The notes: generated from the sequence alone by a model not told the origin. 64,000 nt of DNA from Amedibacillus dolichus DSM 3991 (GCF_000154285.1 NZ_DS483473.1:124001-188000), one strand, 5' to 3'. Numbered from the stretch's first letter, positions 17,501 to 25,496 are shown. Program-made: numbers and translations.

Positions 17501-19637
17501 ATCCAACAATCACTTCTGATGTACGAATCGGTGAAGGAAGTTTAATACGATAATAACGTCTGCCATTTTCCTGCGTTATATTCTGTGTTTCAAATTCCAT
17601 TCTCTTAGTCGATTGCATTTTTCCTTGCTCATCTTTATAGTGAATACGAACATATGGATAATCTGCAATTTCTCTTGGTTCTGCTATTACGATTTCATCA
17701 ATCTGATAAACATTATCAAATGTAACATGAATACCTGCATTAGCATTATTGTTCCAACCGCCAATATCCCATGTACTGGTTTCTAAATAAGAATTGAAAT
17801 CATTATCAAATAAACCGAGTGCACTGTTTCCTTGTGTATCTAACGCACTATTAACCATTTGACCGGAACCTGCAGAAGCACTTTTGATATGCTGCGATAA
17901 CTCTCCACTTGCATTCGGTAGATTGATCAAATGATACAGAGGCATTTTTACAGGTTCATTGCTTGTTGTTTTAGCACTTGCAGTTAATGACTTCGCACCT
18001 TCGCCAAGCTCATTCACTCCTGTTACATAGATCTGATATTTTGTTTGATCTTCAAGATTTGTCAGCTGATATGAATTTGTGCTTATTCCGCTGATTTTAA
18101 TAAATGATGTTTCACTATCTTTCTTGTAATAAACATTATAAGTATCGGTATCTTCCATTTGTTTCCAAGATAAATCTAATGTTTTATAGCTTCCCTTAAC
18201 AACAAGGTTATCCGGAGCTTTCGGTTTTTCATCTGTACGAGGAATTACGCTTATCTCTTCGCTAAAAGGACTTTTCCACGCTCCATTAACAGAGCGCACT
18301 TTTACAAAATAAGTGATTTTATTTTTCAATTTATCCTTATTATATTGCGCAATGGTAATCGTATTTTTCGAAGTAGAATATACTTCTTCTTTTCCGTTTT
18401 CCGTGCGTACACTTACTTCATATCCGGTAATATTATTACCTTTCAACCAGTTCAACGTAAATTCTTTATTACCGGCTTTCGCCTGCAAATTGCTGGGAAT
18501 ATTCAATTCCGGTGCCGGAATTTTATTTTCCATATCATTTACAAATTCAACTTTAGAAATTTCTACAAGATTACCGTTTTTGGTTGCCGTAGCAGTTACT
18601 TTAATCGTAACTTTTTTAACTGCAATCTGTCCACCGAAATCAATGCTAATAGAACCATCATCGTGAAGGACAGCAGTCTTTGTTTCACTTGCTAAAATTC
18701 CTCTACCTACCTCGCGGGTAATTGTATATTCTTCTTTTACACCATCTTGCGTTTCTATAAGAATACTACCACCACTAATTTGATTTTCAACAGCACCGGA
18801 CTGAATAGAAATTCCTTCTAAAGGAACTGCTGTATCTGCTTTACCTAAAATGAAAGAAACTTCTAATGGATTTTCTTCGCTGATTGCTTCTTTTGTCGCA
18901 AGCTGCACACTTTCCTGTGTTTCTTGATCAAGTACCTGTTCTAAACTACCACTCTTAATTTCTACATTTTCTCCAAGGTTACTTTGAACAATAGAAGAAG
19001 GAACACTTGTCTCTATTGTTGATAAAATATTTTCTTTTGGATTTGTGGAATAATATGCTGAAAACAGCTGCAAATCAAGTAAATTTACAACATTATCACT
19101 ATTCAAATCATAATCCAATGTATCTGTTCTTTTTTCAATTTCATCAAGAATTTCTTTCAATTCTTGTTCACCATACATACGATATTGAAGTACTCCAAGA
19201 TGAGCATTTTGCTGTGTATCAACTTCCATTTCTCCGGCATATAGCTGAATAGCATACTCCAATCCCTCTACGACAAAATCTTGTTTATATTCCTGATATT
19301 TATTCGTTGTCGAAGTAATTGTCAATGTATAATTACCATCTTCTAAATCAGAAAATTCTACACTTCCATAACTATTCAGGTTATCATCTCCATTCACTTC
19401 TAATGAAATAACCTCTTTTTTTTCATAACCGTTCTTACTTAATTGAAGTTCGAAATTTTCTTCTTCTACTAATGCTTTTACAGAAGTTATTCCTACTTTT
19501 ATTTTTCCACTTGCAGAAATAGTATCTTCCTGTACTTCTTTAGTTACTTCCTGTGCATGAAGCATATTCCCTGCAGGTTGTATGCAACCGCTCATCAGTA
19601 AACATACCGCAAGCAGACTTACTATAAATTTACGCAT
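14529..19637 (-). CDS. Large M60-like (enhancin-type) zinc metalloprotease lipoprotein with dockerin-type loop
   Basis: 1702 residues from the ATG at 19637 (AAGGAG upstream). A lipoprotein signal ends in LLMSGC (Cys about 19). A single calcium loop of dockerin type, DLNSDNVVNLLD (D1-N3-D5-N9-D12), lies at about 176-187. Two fibronectin III domains follow (about 385-480 and 482-565), then an F5/8C-like carbohydrate-binding region (about 570-745) and an M60-like core (about 800-1350) with HEIGHN at about 1111 and a glutamate ten residues after HEIGH, matching HExxHx(8-28)E. A second F5/8C-like module lies at about 1410-1560. M60-like peptidases of gut bacteria and pathogens cut mucin-type glycoproteins, and the flanking sugar-binding modules fit that. 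It is co-transcribed with the cohesin-like gene. Confidence 0.88.
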   Translation of the reverse strand: MRKFIVSLLAVCLLMSGCIQPAGNMLHAQEVTKEVQEDTISASGKIKVGITSVKALVEEENFELQLSKNGYEKKEVISLEVNGDDNLNSYGSVEFSDLEDGNYTLTITSTTNKYQEYKQDFVVEGLEYAIQLYAGEMEVDTQQNAHLGVLQYRMYGEQELKEILDEIEKRTDTLDYDLNSDNVVNLLDLQLFSAYYSTNPKENILSTIETSVPSSIVQSNLGENVEIKSGSLEQVLDQETQESVQLATKEAISEENPLEVSFILGKADTAVPLEGISIQSGAVENQISGGSILIETQDGVKEEYTITREVGRGILASETKTAVLHDDGSISIDFGGQIAVKKVTIKVTATATKNGNLVEISKVEFVNDMENKIPAPELNIPSNLQAKAGNKEFTLNWLKGNNITGYEVSVRTENGKEEVYSTSKNTITIAQYNKDKLKNKITYFVKVRSVNGAWKSPFSEEISVIPRTDEKPKAPDNLVVKGSYKTLDLSWKQMEDTDTYNVYYKKDSETSFIKISGISTNSYQLTNLEDQTKYQIYVTGVNELGEGAKSLTASAKTTSNEPVKMPLYHLINLPNASGELSQHIKSASAGSGQMVNSALDTQGNSALGLFDNDFNSYLETSTWDIGGWNNNANAGIHVTFDNVYQIDEIVIAEPREIADYPYVRIHYKDEQGKMQSTKRMEFETQNITQENGRRYYRIKLPSPIRTSEVIVGLGRYVAGSPSITIAEMRFYSYDSLEDDISNLYEDDLHVQLKNSVDEKQLEDLQNRLDTTDNGEYHLDRNLLQKELDTAKSLFEDSEKLYDVTKVNTNITAKKDGHLGFSGLNAWQPLGVSASANEKIVVYVGGKGKKTGQNVNLQLVATQQHAESSNLSKVVATLKTGRNEITIPELTSTDVERGGALYVQYTGNDSKEELAVRVMNGTKIPVLNLYGVTDEKERQNKINAYMEEVKAHTKQLKTLHRKQKGFSLFSLFQGYDEKTSIVNTTDIMLDQMMISIPASQVVAGTNGDADTLASSLQAMDEMMILFYQQKGLTNSFSEKDLSNKLNVKNSLPSQHLNIRYMKMFAGAFMYAAGNHIGIEWNETIGMVNTTSVQADKDGRWLSGQYFGWGIAHEIGHNINQGKYAIAEVTNNYFSLIAQAKDTNDSVRFDYEKVYDRVTSNVKSRSEDVFTQLAMYWQLHLAYDRYYNYKLFDNYEDIYNHVFFARIDSFVRDTSKAPSPNEIALTLGNDKDQNFMRLASAAAEKDLSEFFMRWGLIPDDTTKAYIEQFEKEMRAIYYVNDEARVYEMEHENADNFLNKNIVYADIKEQNRNKVSLELGVDNADKNTLLGYEITRILTENGESKEEVVGFTTQDIYEDTINSISNRSVSYKVVAIDKKLNRSAPIMTKTIKVEGDGSYTKENWNIETNLISELDLENPADSNDPCAPEKIPASYMMIDDKKDTVYIGKTKETPYITIDLGKVETINALRFINGQSVDDIAAYKIEVSKDNKTYTTLNNKKLKDEKGVVTMYFNNGEDPWVTSYDASYIRITLNGYKNKEVSLGEIDVLGPTGDNIEFHTVDGTTAIGILSKDFIYQEKDETQEEMKIPAGSIVFTGEYKGNPAYNVVLLYDENAQIIGGSDTEGNLNAEQIILAPNPGDGLLGETESGKWIYWIDRQYAAKLPNKVRAELYRVDNALTNEGQRLVSDTLFVEIPEKLPEISLTK

Positions 19638-19791
19638 TTTATTTCTCCTTCCATACCTAAAAAAAAGCTCTCCTTTTGAAACAAGTAAGCAAGTAAGAAT
19701 CACTGATTTAACAGGAATCTTATTCCATTAAAGAAAGCCTTCAGTGTTGCATACTTTGTTCCAACTGGTTTGCTAATTTCTTATCGGTAAG

Positions 19792-19820
19792 ATTATATTT
19801 AATTTGAGATAAAAAGGCAA
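19792..19820 (-). promoter_or_regulatory. Promoter of the M60 protease operon
   Basis: TTGCCT - 17 nt - TATAAT on the minus strand. It implies a leader of about 150 nt before the ATG at 19637. The leader holds a small GGAAT-AAG-ATTCC hairpin (19714-19726). Confidence 0.7.
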
Positions 19821-19891
19821 CACTTTTACTCAAAAAAAATATGAGTCTTATGAATCAAATTTTTATTTTCCCATAATTCACATAAAACGGT

Positions 19892-19921
19892 AAAAAGACG
19901 AAGTCTACTAGTACACTTCGC
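19892..19921 (-). terminator. Terminator of the phosphonate-transporter/nucleotidyltransferase operon
   Basis: GCGAAGT...ACTTCGT stem with a 10-nt loop, then CTTTTTA on the minus strand. Confidence 0.7.
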
Positions 19922-19939
19922 TATCATTCTTATTCATTT

Positions 19940-20848
19940 TTAAACATTATAAATCGAATCAATCTGTTTTAATTCATTATACGTATCAATTTCGATAACA
20001 TCGCCTTTCTGCACCGGACGCACAGCTACCTCATAGTTTTCCTTGCATACCGTTAAAGCAACTTCGTCCCAATATTTTTCTTTTCCACCAGGCATATGAT
20101 ATACTTCATCAATATCCGCAGCCATTTTTTGTCCATCTTCCTTTGACCAATACGAAATACCGAACATGTGGTGAACATCTCTTCCACCAACCTTTACTTT
20201 AGTAATGATACCTTTTTTCGTTTCGAAGCACCAATCATCTGTTACATCTACCTTCATACCAAGATAATTGGTTGTATATTCATATTTACGAATCAAATCC
20301 GGATTGTATAAAACCAAATCCGACTCCAACACATAAGCGTTTTCCAACATATCTCTTGCCACATACGCACTGGAAATATTGTTTGATTCATTATACAGTG
20401 GATTTTCGATAAATTTAATCATCGGATACTTCTTTAACAATACATCAAACTGTTCTCCTAAATATCCGCGAATAATGGTAATATCTTGAATCCCTGCCGC
20501 AACAACCGCATCTAACAGCGTTTCGATAATGCGCTTTCCATGAACTAAAATTAGCGGCTTAGGAGTATTTAAGGTTACCGGAACCATACGGCTTCCAAAA
20601 CCGGCAGCCATAAAGATTGCCTTTTTTACACGATAAGGCTCCAACCATTCATATCCCTTTAGAGTTACATCGTAATGACTGTTTCCAAGGCTTTTCATCA
20701 GTTCCAAATCACATAGCTCTCCAATCGCCTTATTGACTGCTCCTACGGATATTTCCAAAGTAGTTGCCAAAGAACGCTGCGAGTGCTTTTGATCCTGATG
20801 ACGTTCAATCGTTGTTAAAATTTCAAATTGTGTTTGTGTTAAATTCAT
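19940..20848 (-). CDS. Winged-helix / LicC-like nucleotidyltransferase fusion
   Basis: 302 residues. Residues 1-70 form a winged helix-turn-helix: a Gln-Arg-Ser-Leu-Ala helix, then SVGAVNKAIGEL as recognition helix, then a wing. From about residue 75 a nucleotidyltransferase starts with KKAIFMAAGFGSRM and TPKPLILVHGK, the two signature segments of LicC-type CTP:phosphocholine and PntC-type CTP:2-aminoethylphosphonate cytidylyltransferases; the ESDLVLYN segment (near 174) supplies the metal-binding Asp. It is the last gene of an operon with a 2-aminoethylphosphonate-type ABC transporter, 12 nt after the permease, with AAGGAG before the ATG. The context suggests that imported aminoethylphosphonate or phosphocholine becomes a CDP-activated headgroup. 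A regulatory role through the winged helix is possible. Substrate choice is inference. Confidence 0.82.
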   Translation of the reverse strand: MNLTQTQFEILTTIERHQDQKHSQRSLATTLEISVGAVNKAIGELCDLELMKSLGNSHYDVTLKGYEWLEPYRVKKAIFMAAGFGSRMVPVTLNTPKPLILVHGKRIIETLLDAVVAAGIQDITIIRGYLGEQFDVLLKKYPMIKFIENPLYNESNNISSAYVARDMLENAYVLESDLVLYNPDLIRKYEYTTNYLGMKVDVTDDWCFETKKGIITKVKVGGRDVHHMFGISYWSKEDGQKMAADIDEVYHMPGGKEKYWDEVALTVCKENYEVAVRPVQKGDVIEIDTYNELKQIDSIYNV

Positions 20849-20860
20849 AACTTCTCCTTT

Positions 20861-22441
20861 TCATCTAAGTGTTTGTGCATAACGCTTCACAGCATATACA
20901 GCAAGCTTCAAAATACTATTTACCAACAAAATGATAACCGAAATAAATGCAGTCGCTTCAATCAGCGATTGGGAATCAAATTGCGGTATTAACAAGGCCA
21001 ATGGCATATTGCGGAAATTCGCTAGGAAAGATACTGCGGATATCGTAACCATGCAATTTACAAATAAATAAGAAAACATTTCAATAATGGTCGCACGCGT
21101 GCATGGGATATATACATCAAATAGCATTTTAAGCTTACTAATCCCCATACAAGCAGAAATATCTTCTAAGTTTTCATTAAATTTCTTTAAGGAGTTGTAA
21201 GCCATCAAATATGGTGATGCAAAGAAATGAATCGTATTAACCAGAATTAAGATGGCAATTGTTCCATATAGAAGGCTTCCCTCAAAAAAGATAACATAGC
21301 ATAAACCAAGCACCACTCCCGGTATTGCCAAAGATACCATTGCAATCAGATGCAGGGCTGCATTCGTAAAGCTGCGCTTCGCTCGAGCAGTGATATAGGC
21401 AGTAAAATAGATAACGCAAATCCCTACCAAAGACGTTACTAGCGCAATAGCTAAAGAGTTTTTCAAGTACATACCCACACCTAGTTGGAAGGCTTCCTTT
21501 ATATTGGCAAGTGAAAAGCTCATGTCGATCGGATATTGCTTTACAAAAGATAAAATGACAAATGCCAGAATTGGCAAGGAAACTAAAAATACAGTCAAAA
21601 TACAGATGAAATAGCTGATGATATCACGCTTTTTATTTTTTTGAATTTGAAAGCTACGTGTTATGGTACTGCTATTTCCACTACTTTCATTTTTCAAATC
21701 CATGAAAAAGGCAATAAAGGCGGGAATCAGCAAGATAACACCGATAATCGCTCCCTTTGAAAAATCCAATAAACCGATAACCTCCCGATACATATATACC
21801 GGCAGTGTCATAATCTTACCACCGACAACAAGCGGTACACCATAATCGGTAAAGATCATGGTAAAGGTCGCAAAGATAACAGAAATCAAAGCACCCTTCA
21901 TATTTGGTAATGTAATCGTAAAGAATTGTTGTTTCTTGGATAAGCCAAGTACCTGTGCTGCCTCGTAAGTCGTATAATCCTCGTATTTAAAGATATCCGT
22001 TAGCATTAAAAAAGCAACCGGAAAAGAGTACAGAATCGAACCGATGATAATTCCCAAGTAGCCGTAAAGACCGATATTGATGTGTAGGAAATTGGTAATC
22101 AGTCCATTATCACCTAACAAAAGCACCAAGCCCATACCATGCGAAATGGAAGGAATGAGCATCGGGATCGTGAATAATATCGAAAACACCTGCTTATAGC
22201 GTATATTGGTACGATTGACACACCATGCAAGTCCGAATGCAATAACTACGGATAGTGCAGTTGCGATACTGGTTGCTAATAAGGAATTAAACAACATGGG
22301 TATAAACTGCGGTGCAGAGATAACCTTCGAAACATCTTCCATTTGGATATTTAAGACAAGCGATGCAAGCGGAAATACCACACTAATCAATAAAAAGACA
22401 ATGACTAGCAGCTTACCGGCACGAAATGTTCTATTTTTCAT
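20861..22441 (-). CDS. Fused double-domain ABC permease, 2-aminoethylphosphonate/iron(III) type
   Basis: About 526 residues with two homologous halves of about six membrane helices each (about 10-260 and 285-520), each carrying the EAA-like cytoplasmic loop that contacts the ATPase (EAAQVLGLS in the first half; ISACMGISK in the second). This layout is shared by Fbp/Pot-like and PhnU/PhnV-like importers. The start is taken at 22441, 11 nt inside the ATPase gene; an ATG at 22468 is possible but has no ribosome site. The operon order is binding protein, ATPase, permease, nucleotidyltransferase. Confidence 0.85.
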   Translation of the reverse strand: MKNRTFRAGKLLVIVFLLISVVFPLASLVLNIQMEDVSKVISAPQFIPMLFNSLLATSIATALSVVIAFGLAWCVNRTNIRYKQVFSILFTIPMLIPSISHGMGLVLLLGDNGLITNFLHINIGLYGYLGIIIGSILYSFPVAFLMLTDIFKYEDYTTYEAAQVLGLSKKQQFFTITLPNMKGALISVIFATFTMIFTDYGVPLVVGGKIMTLPVYMYREVIGLLDFSKGAIIGVILLIPAFIAFFMDLKNESSGNSSTITRSFQIQKNKKRDIISYFICILTVFLVSLPILAFVILSFVKQYPIDMSFSLANIKEAFQLGVGMYLKNSLAIALVTSLVGICVIYFTAYITARAKRSFTNAALHLIAMVSLAIPGVVLGLCYVIFFEGSLLYGTIAILILVNTIHFFASPYLMAYNSLKKFNENLEDISACMGISKLKMLFDVYIPCTRATIIEMFSYLFVNCMVTISAVSFLANFRNMPLALLIPQFDSQSLIEATAFISVIILLVNSILKLAVYAVKRYAQTLR

Positions 22442-23219
22442 GGCTACCACGTCCTGTGCATTTTTCAAGTGAGGCTAGCTTTTGATCCAAGTGAGCAATG
22501 ACAAAATCTTTGATATATTGATTGGCAGGGTGCTCATAGATATTTCTCGGAGTATCCAACTGCTCGATATTCCCTTCACTCATGACCATAATACGATCGG
22601 ATAAGTAAAATGCTTCTTCTTGTTCATGCGTAATAAAAATCATCGTTGAGTTAAACTTACGTTGAATTTCCTTTAGCTCACGTTTCATAATTTCACGATT
22701 GGTTACATCTAGAGCGGAGATTGGTTCATCTAGTAAAATGACCTTGGGATTTAAAGCAAGCGTTCTGGCAATCGCTACTCGCTGCTGTTGTCCACCGGAA
22801 AGCTGACTTGGCTTTTTATCACAGTGCTCCATCATTCCAATTTGTTCCAACGTTGCAGTTGCGATTTCTTTGCTGCGTGGCTTTACTTCCGGATTTAATT
22901 TCAAGGCATACTCGACATTTTCAAAGACGGTCATATTAGGAAACAAAGCATAATTTTGGAAAATGATTCCCATACCTCGTTCATTAGGCTTTAAGTTGGA
23001 AATATCTTTACCATCTAGTAAGATTTCTCCACTATTTTGGCTTTCCAAACCAATCAAAATACGTAAAAGTGTTGTTTTACCACAGCCACTTGGCCCTAGA
23101 ACACTCAAAAACTCTCCTTCTTTAACATCGAAGGAAAGATGTTTTAATACATCTTTGCCATCAAAATTCTTATACAGCTTCCTTACCGATAATTTAATAT
23201 CCTGCTTTAATATTTCCAT
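22431..23219 (-). CDS. ABC transporter ATPase, PhnT/PotA-like
   Basis: 262 residues with Walker A GPSGCGKTT (about 41-49), signature LSGGQQQR (about 141-148) and Walker B VILLDEPISALD. The Q-loop segment FQNYALFPNMTVFEN is typical of the PotA/FbpC/PhnT subfamily. It energises the fused permease encoded just downstream. It overlaps the binding-protein gene by 13 nt and the permease by 11 nt, so expression is tightly coupled. Confidence 0.88.
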   Translation of the reverse strand: MEILKQDIKLSVRKLYKNFDGKDVLKHLSFDVKEGEFLSVLGPSGCGKTTLLRILIGLESQNSGEILLDGKDISNLKPNERGMGIIFQNYALFPNMTVFENVEYALKLNPEVKPRSKEIATATLEQIGMMEHCDKKPSQLSGGQQQRVAIARTLALNPKVILLDEPISALDVTNREIMKRELKEIQRKFNSTMIFITHEQEEAFYLSDRIMVMSEGNIEQLDTPRNIYEHPANQYIKDFVIAHLDQKLASLEKCTGRGSHEK

Positions 23220-24184
23220 AATTCCAACAGCCTTTCTTTTTCTTTAATTTCTGAAATCCCATGCATATCCGCATACGGTATATTTTGCGGATAGCCCTTT
23301 ATTTTATTTTTTTGTTTCTTTAATACCTGTTCCGGCGAAAAGTTCTCTTTATCATATAGAAAGAAATCATTGGCAATATAATCAAAAACTTCTTGAACTT
23401 CCTTGCTGTTCTTTCCTTTGATCATCGCCGTTCCGGTTAAACTGTATGGCGATCCTTGCGGTGGATATACAATTTCAAAAGGAGAACCGGAATTGATTTC
23501 ATCAATTGCTTGGAACGTAAGACCTAGCCCGATTGCAACTTCCCCTTGAATCAATAGCTTGACCGGTCCGGAACCGGATTCGGTAAATGTTTTGATATTC
23601 TTCTCTAAGGCATCAAAGTAAGCTAACCCTTCTTGATCGCCTTTGGTATTCATGATACTTTTATAAAAGAAATAGCCTGTACCACTTGTTTTAGGATCCG
23701 GCATTGCAATTAAATTTTGATATTGTGGATCCAATAAATCATCGTAGGTTTTAGGAATTGGCAAATGATATTTCTTCAAGACCTCTTTGTTGATAATAAA
23801 TGCTCCGGCTTGCCTTTCCCATGTGATATATTTATTGTCATTATCTGCTAAGGTAAGTCCATCTACATATTCATGCGTTTGATATCCCGATAAATCTTGC
23901 AAAGAATCCTTTACCTTTTCCAAATAAGAGGTTTCTAATCCTACTACGATATCCGCATCGGAGTTTTCCTGCTCGACTTTAATTTTAGCAGCTGATTTTG
24001 CAGTAGATACATACATAACTAAAATGTTTTTATCGGGGAATTGCTCATTCAACTGTTTTTGAAGCTCCTCTGTTCGATATTGTTCCATTGATGAATAAAC
24101 AATGATGCTTCCTTGTTCCGATTGAACAACATCATAAGTTAAAATAGCCGCAACCATAATTAAAAATACAAATAGTTTCTTCAT
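23207..24184 (-). CDS. Substrate-binding protein of a 2-aminoethylphosphonate-type ABC transporter
   Basis: About 325 residues; the start at 24184 is set by AAAGGTGAT upstream. It is a family 1 solute-binding protein of the PhnS/FbpA group: VYSSMEQ near the mature N-terminus, DADIVVGLE, and a ligand-lining SGSGPVK segment. The N-terminus is a hydrophobic stretch (about 2-18) without a lipobox cysteine, so it is either secreted or held by an uncleaved signal anchor, unusual for a Gram-positive importer. The paralogue at 53172-54155 is a lipoprotein. Substrate is inferred from family and from the second locus, where the related transporter sits beside phnW and phnX. Confidence 0.82.
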   Translation of the reverse strand: MKKLFVFLIMVAAILTYDVVQSEQGSIIVYSSMEQYRTEELQKQLNEQFPDKNILVMYVSTAKSAAKIKVEQENSDADIVVGLETSYLEKVKDSLQDLSGYQTHEYVDGLTLADNDNKYITWERQAGAFIINKEVLKKYHLPIPKTYDDLLDPQYQNLIAMPDPKTSGTGYFFYKSIMNTKGDQEGLAYFDALEKNIKTFTESGSGPVKLLIQGEVAIGLGLTFQAIDEINSGSPFEIVYPPQGSPYSLTGTAMIKGKNSKEVQEVFDYIANDFFLYDKENFSPEQVLKKQKNKIKGYPQNIPYADMHGISEIKEKERLLELWKY

Positions 24185-24205
24185 AGATATATCACCTTTG
24201 TTCAC

Positions 24206-24480
24206 TTTATGTAAAATGATAACACAAAATGAACGAAAATGATATAAATATTACAGTTTTGAAATAATTTTGTGAATAGATTATCAGTTTTGTGTTCAAA
24301 AATGTATATATGATATAAATATTTGATTATAAAATCTATACTTTTCATAGCTCCGCAATTTAACAATCCATTCGTTTTTCTATATCCTTTTGATATCACA
24401 AAAGCTTCGTTCCTATCAGCAGATTACCTATCAAATTCTTACTGCTTATGGCATATTTACAAACCTTTGACAGATAATTC
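24206..24480 (-). promoter_or_regulatory. AT-rich upstream region of the transporter/nucleotidyltransferase operon
   Basis: About 275 gene-free bases. Reading the minus strand, motifs of the form ACAAAAYTGWTAAT and TCAAAACTGTAAT repeat within about 60 nt, and on the plus strand AAAATGA occurs three times at 13- and 10-nt spacing just above the gene. A TATCAT element could be the -10. These look like operator repeats, but no regulator can be named. Confidence 0.35.
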
Positions 24481-24487
24481 TGAGTAC

Positions 24488-24521
24488 AAAAAAAGCGTAT
24501 CCTTTAATGAAGAAGATACGC
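24488..24521 (-). terminator. Terminator after the PHP phosphatase gene
   Basis: GCGTATC (24521-24515) pairs with GATACGC (24501-24495), then seven T on the minus strand. It lies about 140 nt after the stop. The stretch between the stop and the hairpin shows nothing else. Confidence 0.8.
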
Positions 24522-24664
24522 AATCCCTTCTTTTATGCATGTTATAAGCTCAAAACTAAACCGTAAACAAGACATCAATAGATAAAGAGATACATCGTAC
24601 GCTAAAATCTAACAACTCGTTATCAAACTTCAGCTTGTAAGATTTCAACTTTTTCTCTACTATA

Positions 24665-25456
24665 TCAATGTTCAAAAAAACGAATACTGTCTGTCAATGA
24701 AATTCCGATCGTTTCCAAATTATGCAGTGCTTGTTCGTAATATGTAGGATTCGCCAATGCTCTTGGGGTATGTGCATCAATCCCGATAATTGCAGTATTT
24801 CCAACCTCTTTCGCAATCTTCCAAAATTCATGATACGGATACTCCTCCACCCGATGAAGCATATTGAATTCTAATCCTGCCCCATTATACTCTAAAGGAA
24901 TTTGGTATTTTTTAGCAGCTTCACATAGACGATAGCATTGCTCTCTTGTAGTATCATCAAACTTACGTCCGCTACGCATAAATAAATCCGGGTGGCAAAG
25001 ATAAGCATACAAACCGGTTTTCATTCCCTCAATTGCATCATCTACATAATTTCGTAGTTCATCATCATCAATACAAGCATTCCCATAATAAATACGAAGC
25101 TCGTCGCTTTCACGATAATGATTTCCGAAAATAATATAATCCAGCTGCTTTTCTTTTACAAATTGTTTAAGCCATTTCATATATTTAGGGAAATATTCAC
25201 ATTCCAAACCGATTTTAATCGAAATCTGATCCTTATATTTTTCCTTTAATGTCATGATAGAAGAATAGTAATCATCGAACTGTGATAAAGACATTCGCAT
25301 GTGGGCAACAAAATCACTATCATATCTCCATGGTGAATGATCGGAAAAACCGATTTCCTCATAACCGCCTTTTATCGCTGCCAAGACATACTCCTCATCG
25401 CTTCCACCGGCATGCATACACCGATATGTATGTGTATGATAATTTGTTTTCCGCAT
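24665..25456 (-). CDS. PHP-domain phosphatase, histidinol-phosphatase-like
   Basis: 263 residues. It begins with the PHP metal motif HTHTYRCMHA (about 7-16) and has GFSDHSPW (about 36-43), a CEYFPKY segment (about 105-111) and GIDAHTPR near residue 228, which supply the metal-binding His/Asp set of HisK/HisJ-type enzymes. Histidinol phosphatases act in histidine synthesis, but no his gene is near; it is the last gene after truA in what looks like an ecf-truA operon. A general phosphoesterase is equally possible. AGGAGG precedes the ATG. Confidence 0.8.
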   Translation of the reverse strand: MRKTNYHTHTYRCMHAGGSDEEYVLAAIKGGYEEIGFSDHSPWRYDSDFVAHMRMSLSQFDDYYSSIMTLKEKYKDQISIKIGLECEYFPKYMKWLKQFVKEKQLDYIIFGNHYRESDELRIYYGNACIDDDELRNYVDDAIEGMKTGLYAYLCHPDLFMRSGRKFDDTTREQCYRLCEAAKKYQIPLEYNGAGLEFNMLHRVEEYPYHEFWKIAKEVGNTAIIGIDAHTPRALANPTYYEQALHNLETIGISLTDSIRFFEH

Positions 25457-25496
25457 AATCTACCTCCTAACATATACATAAATTCCCCTTTGGAGT

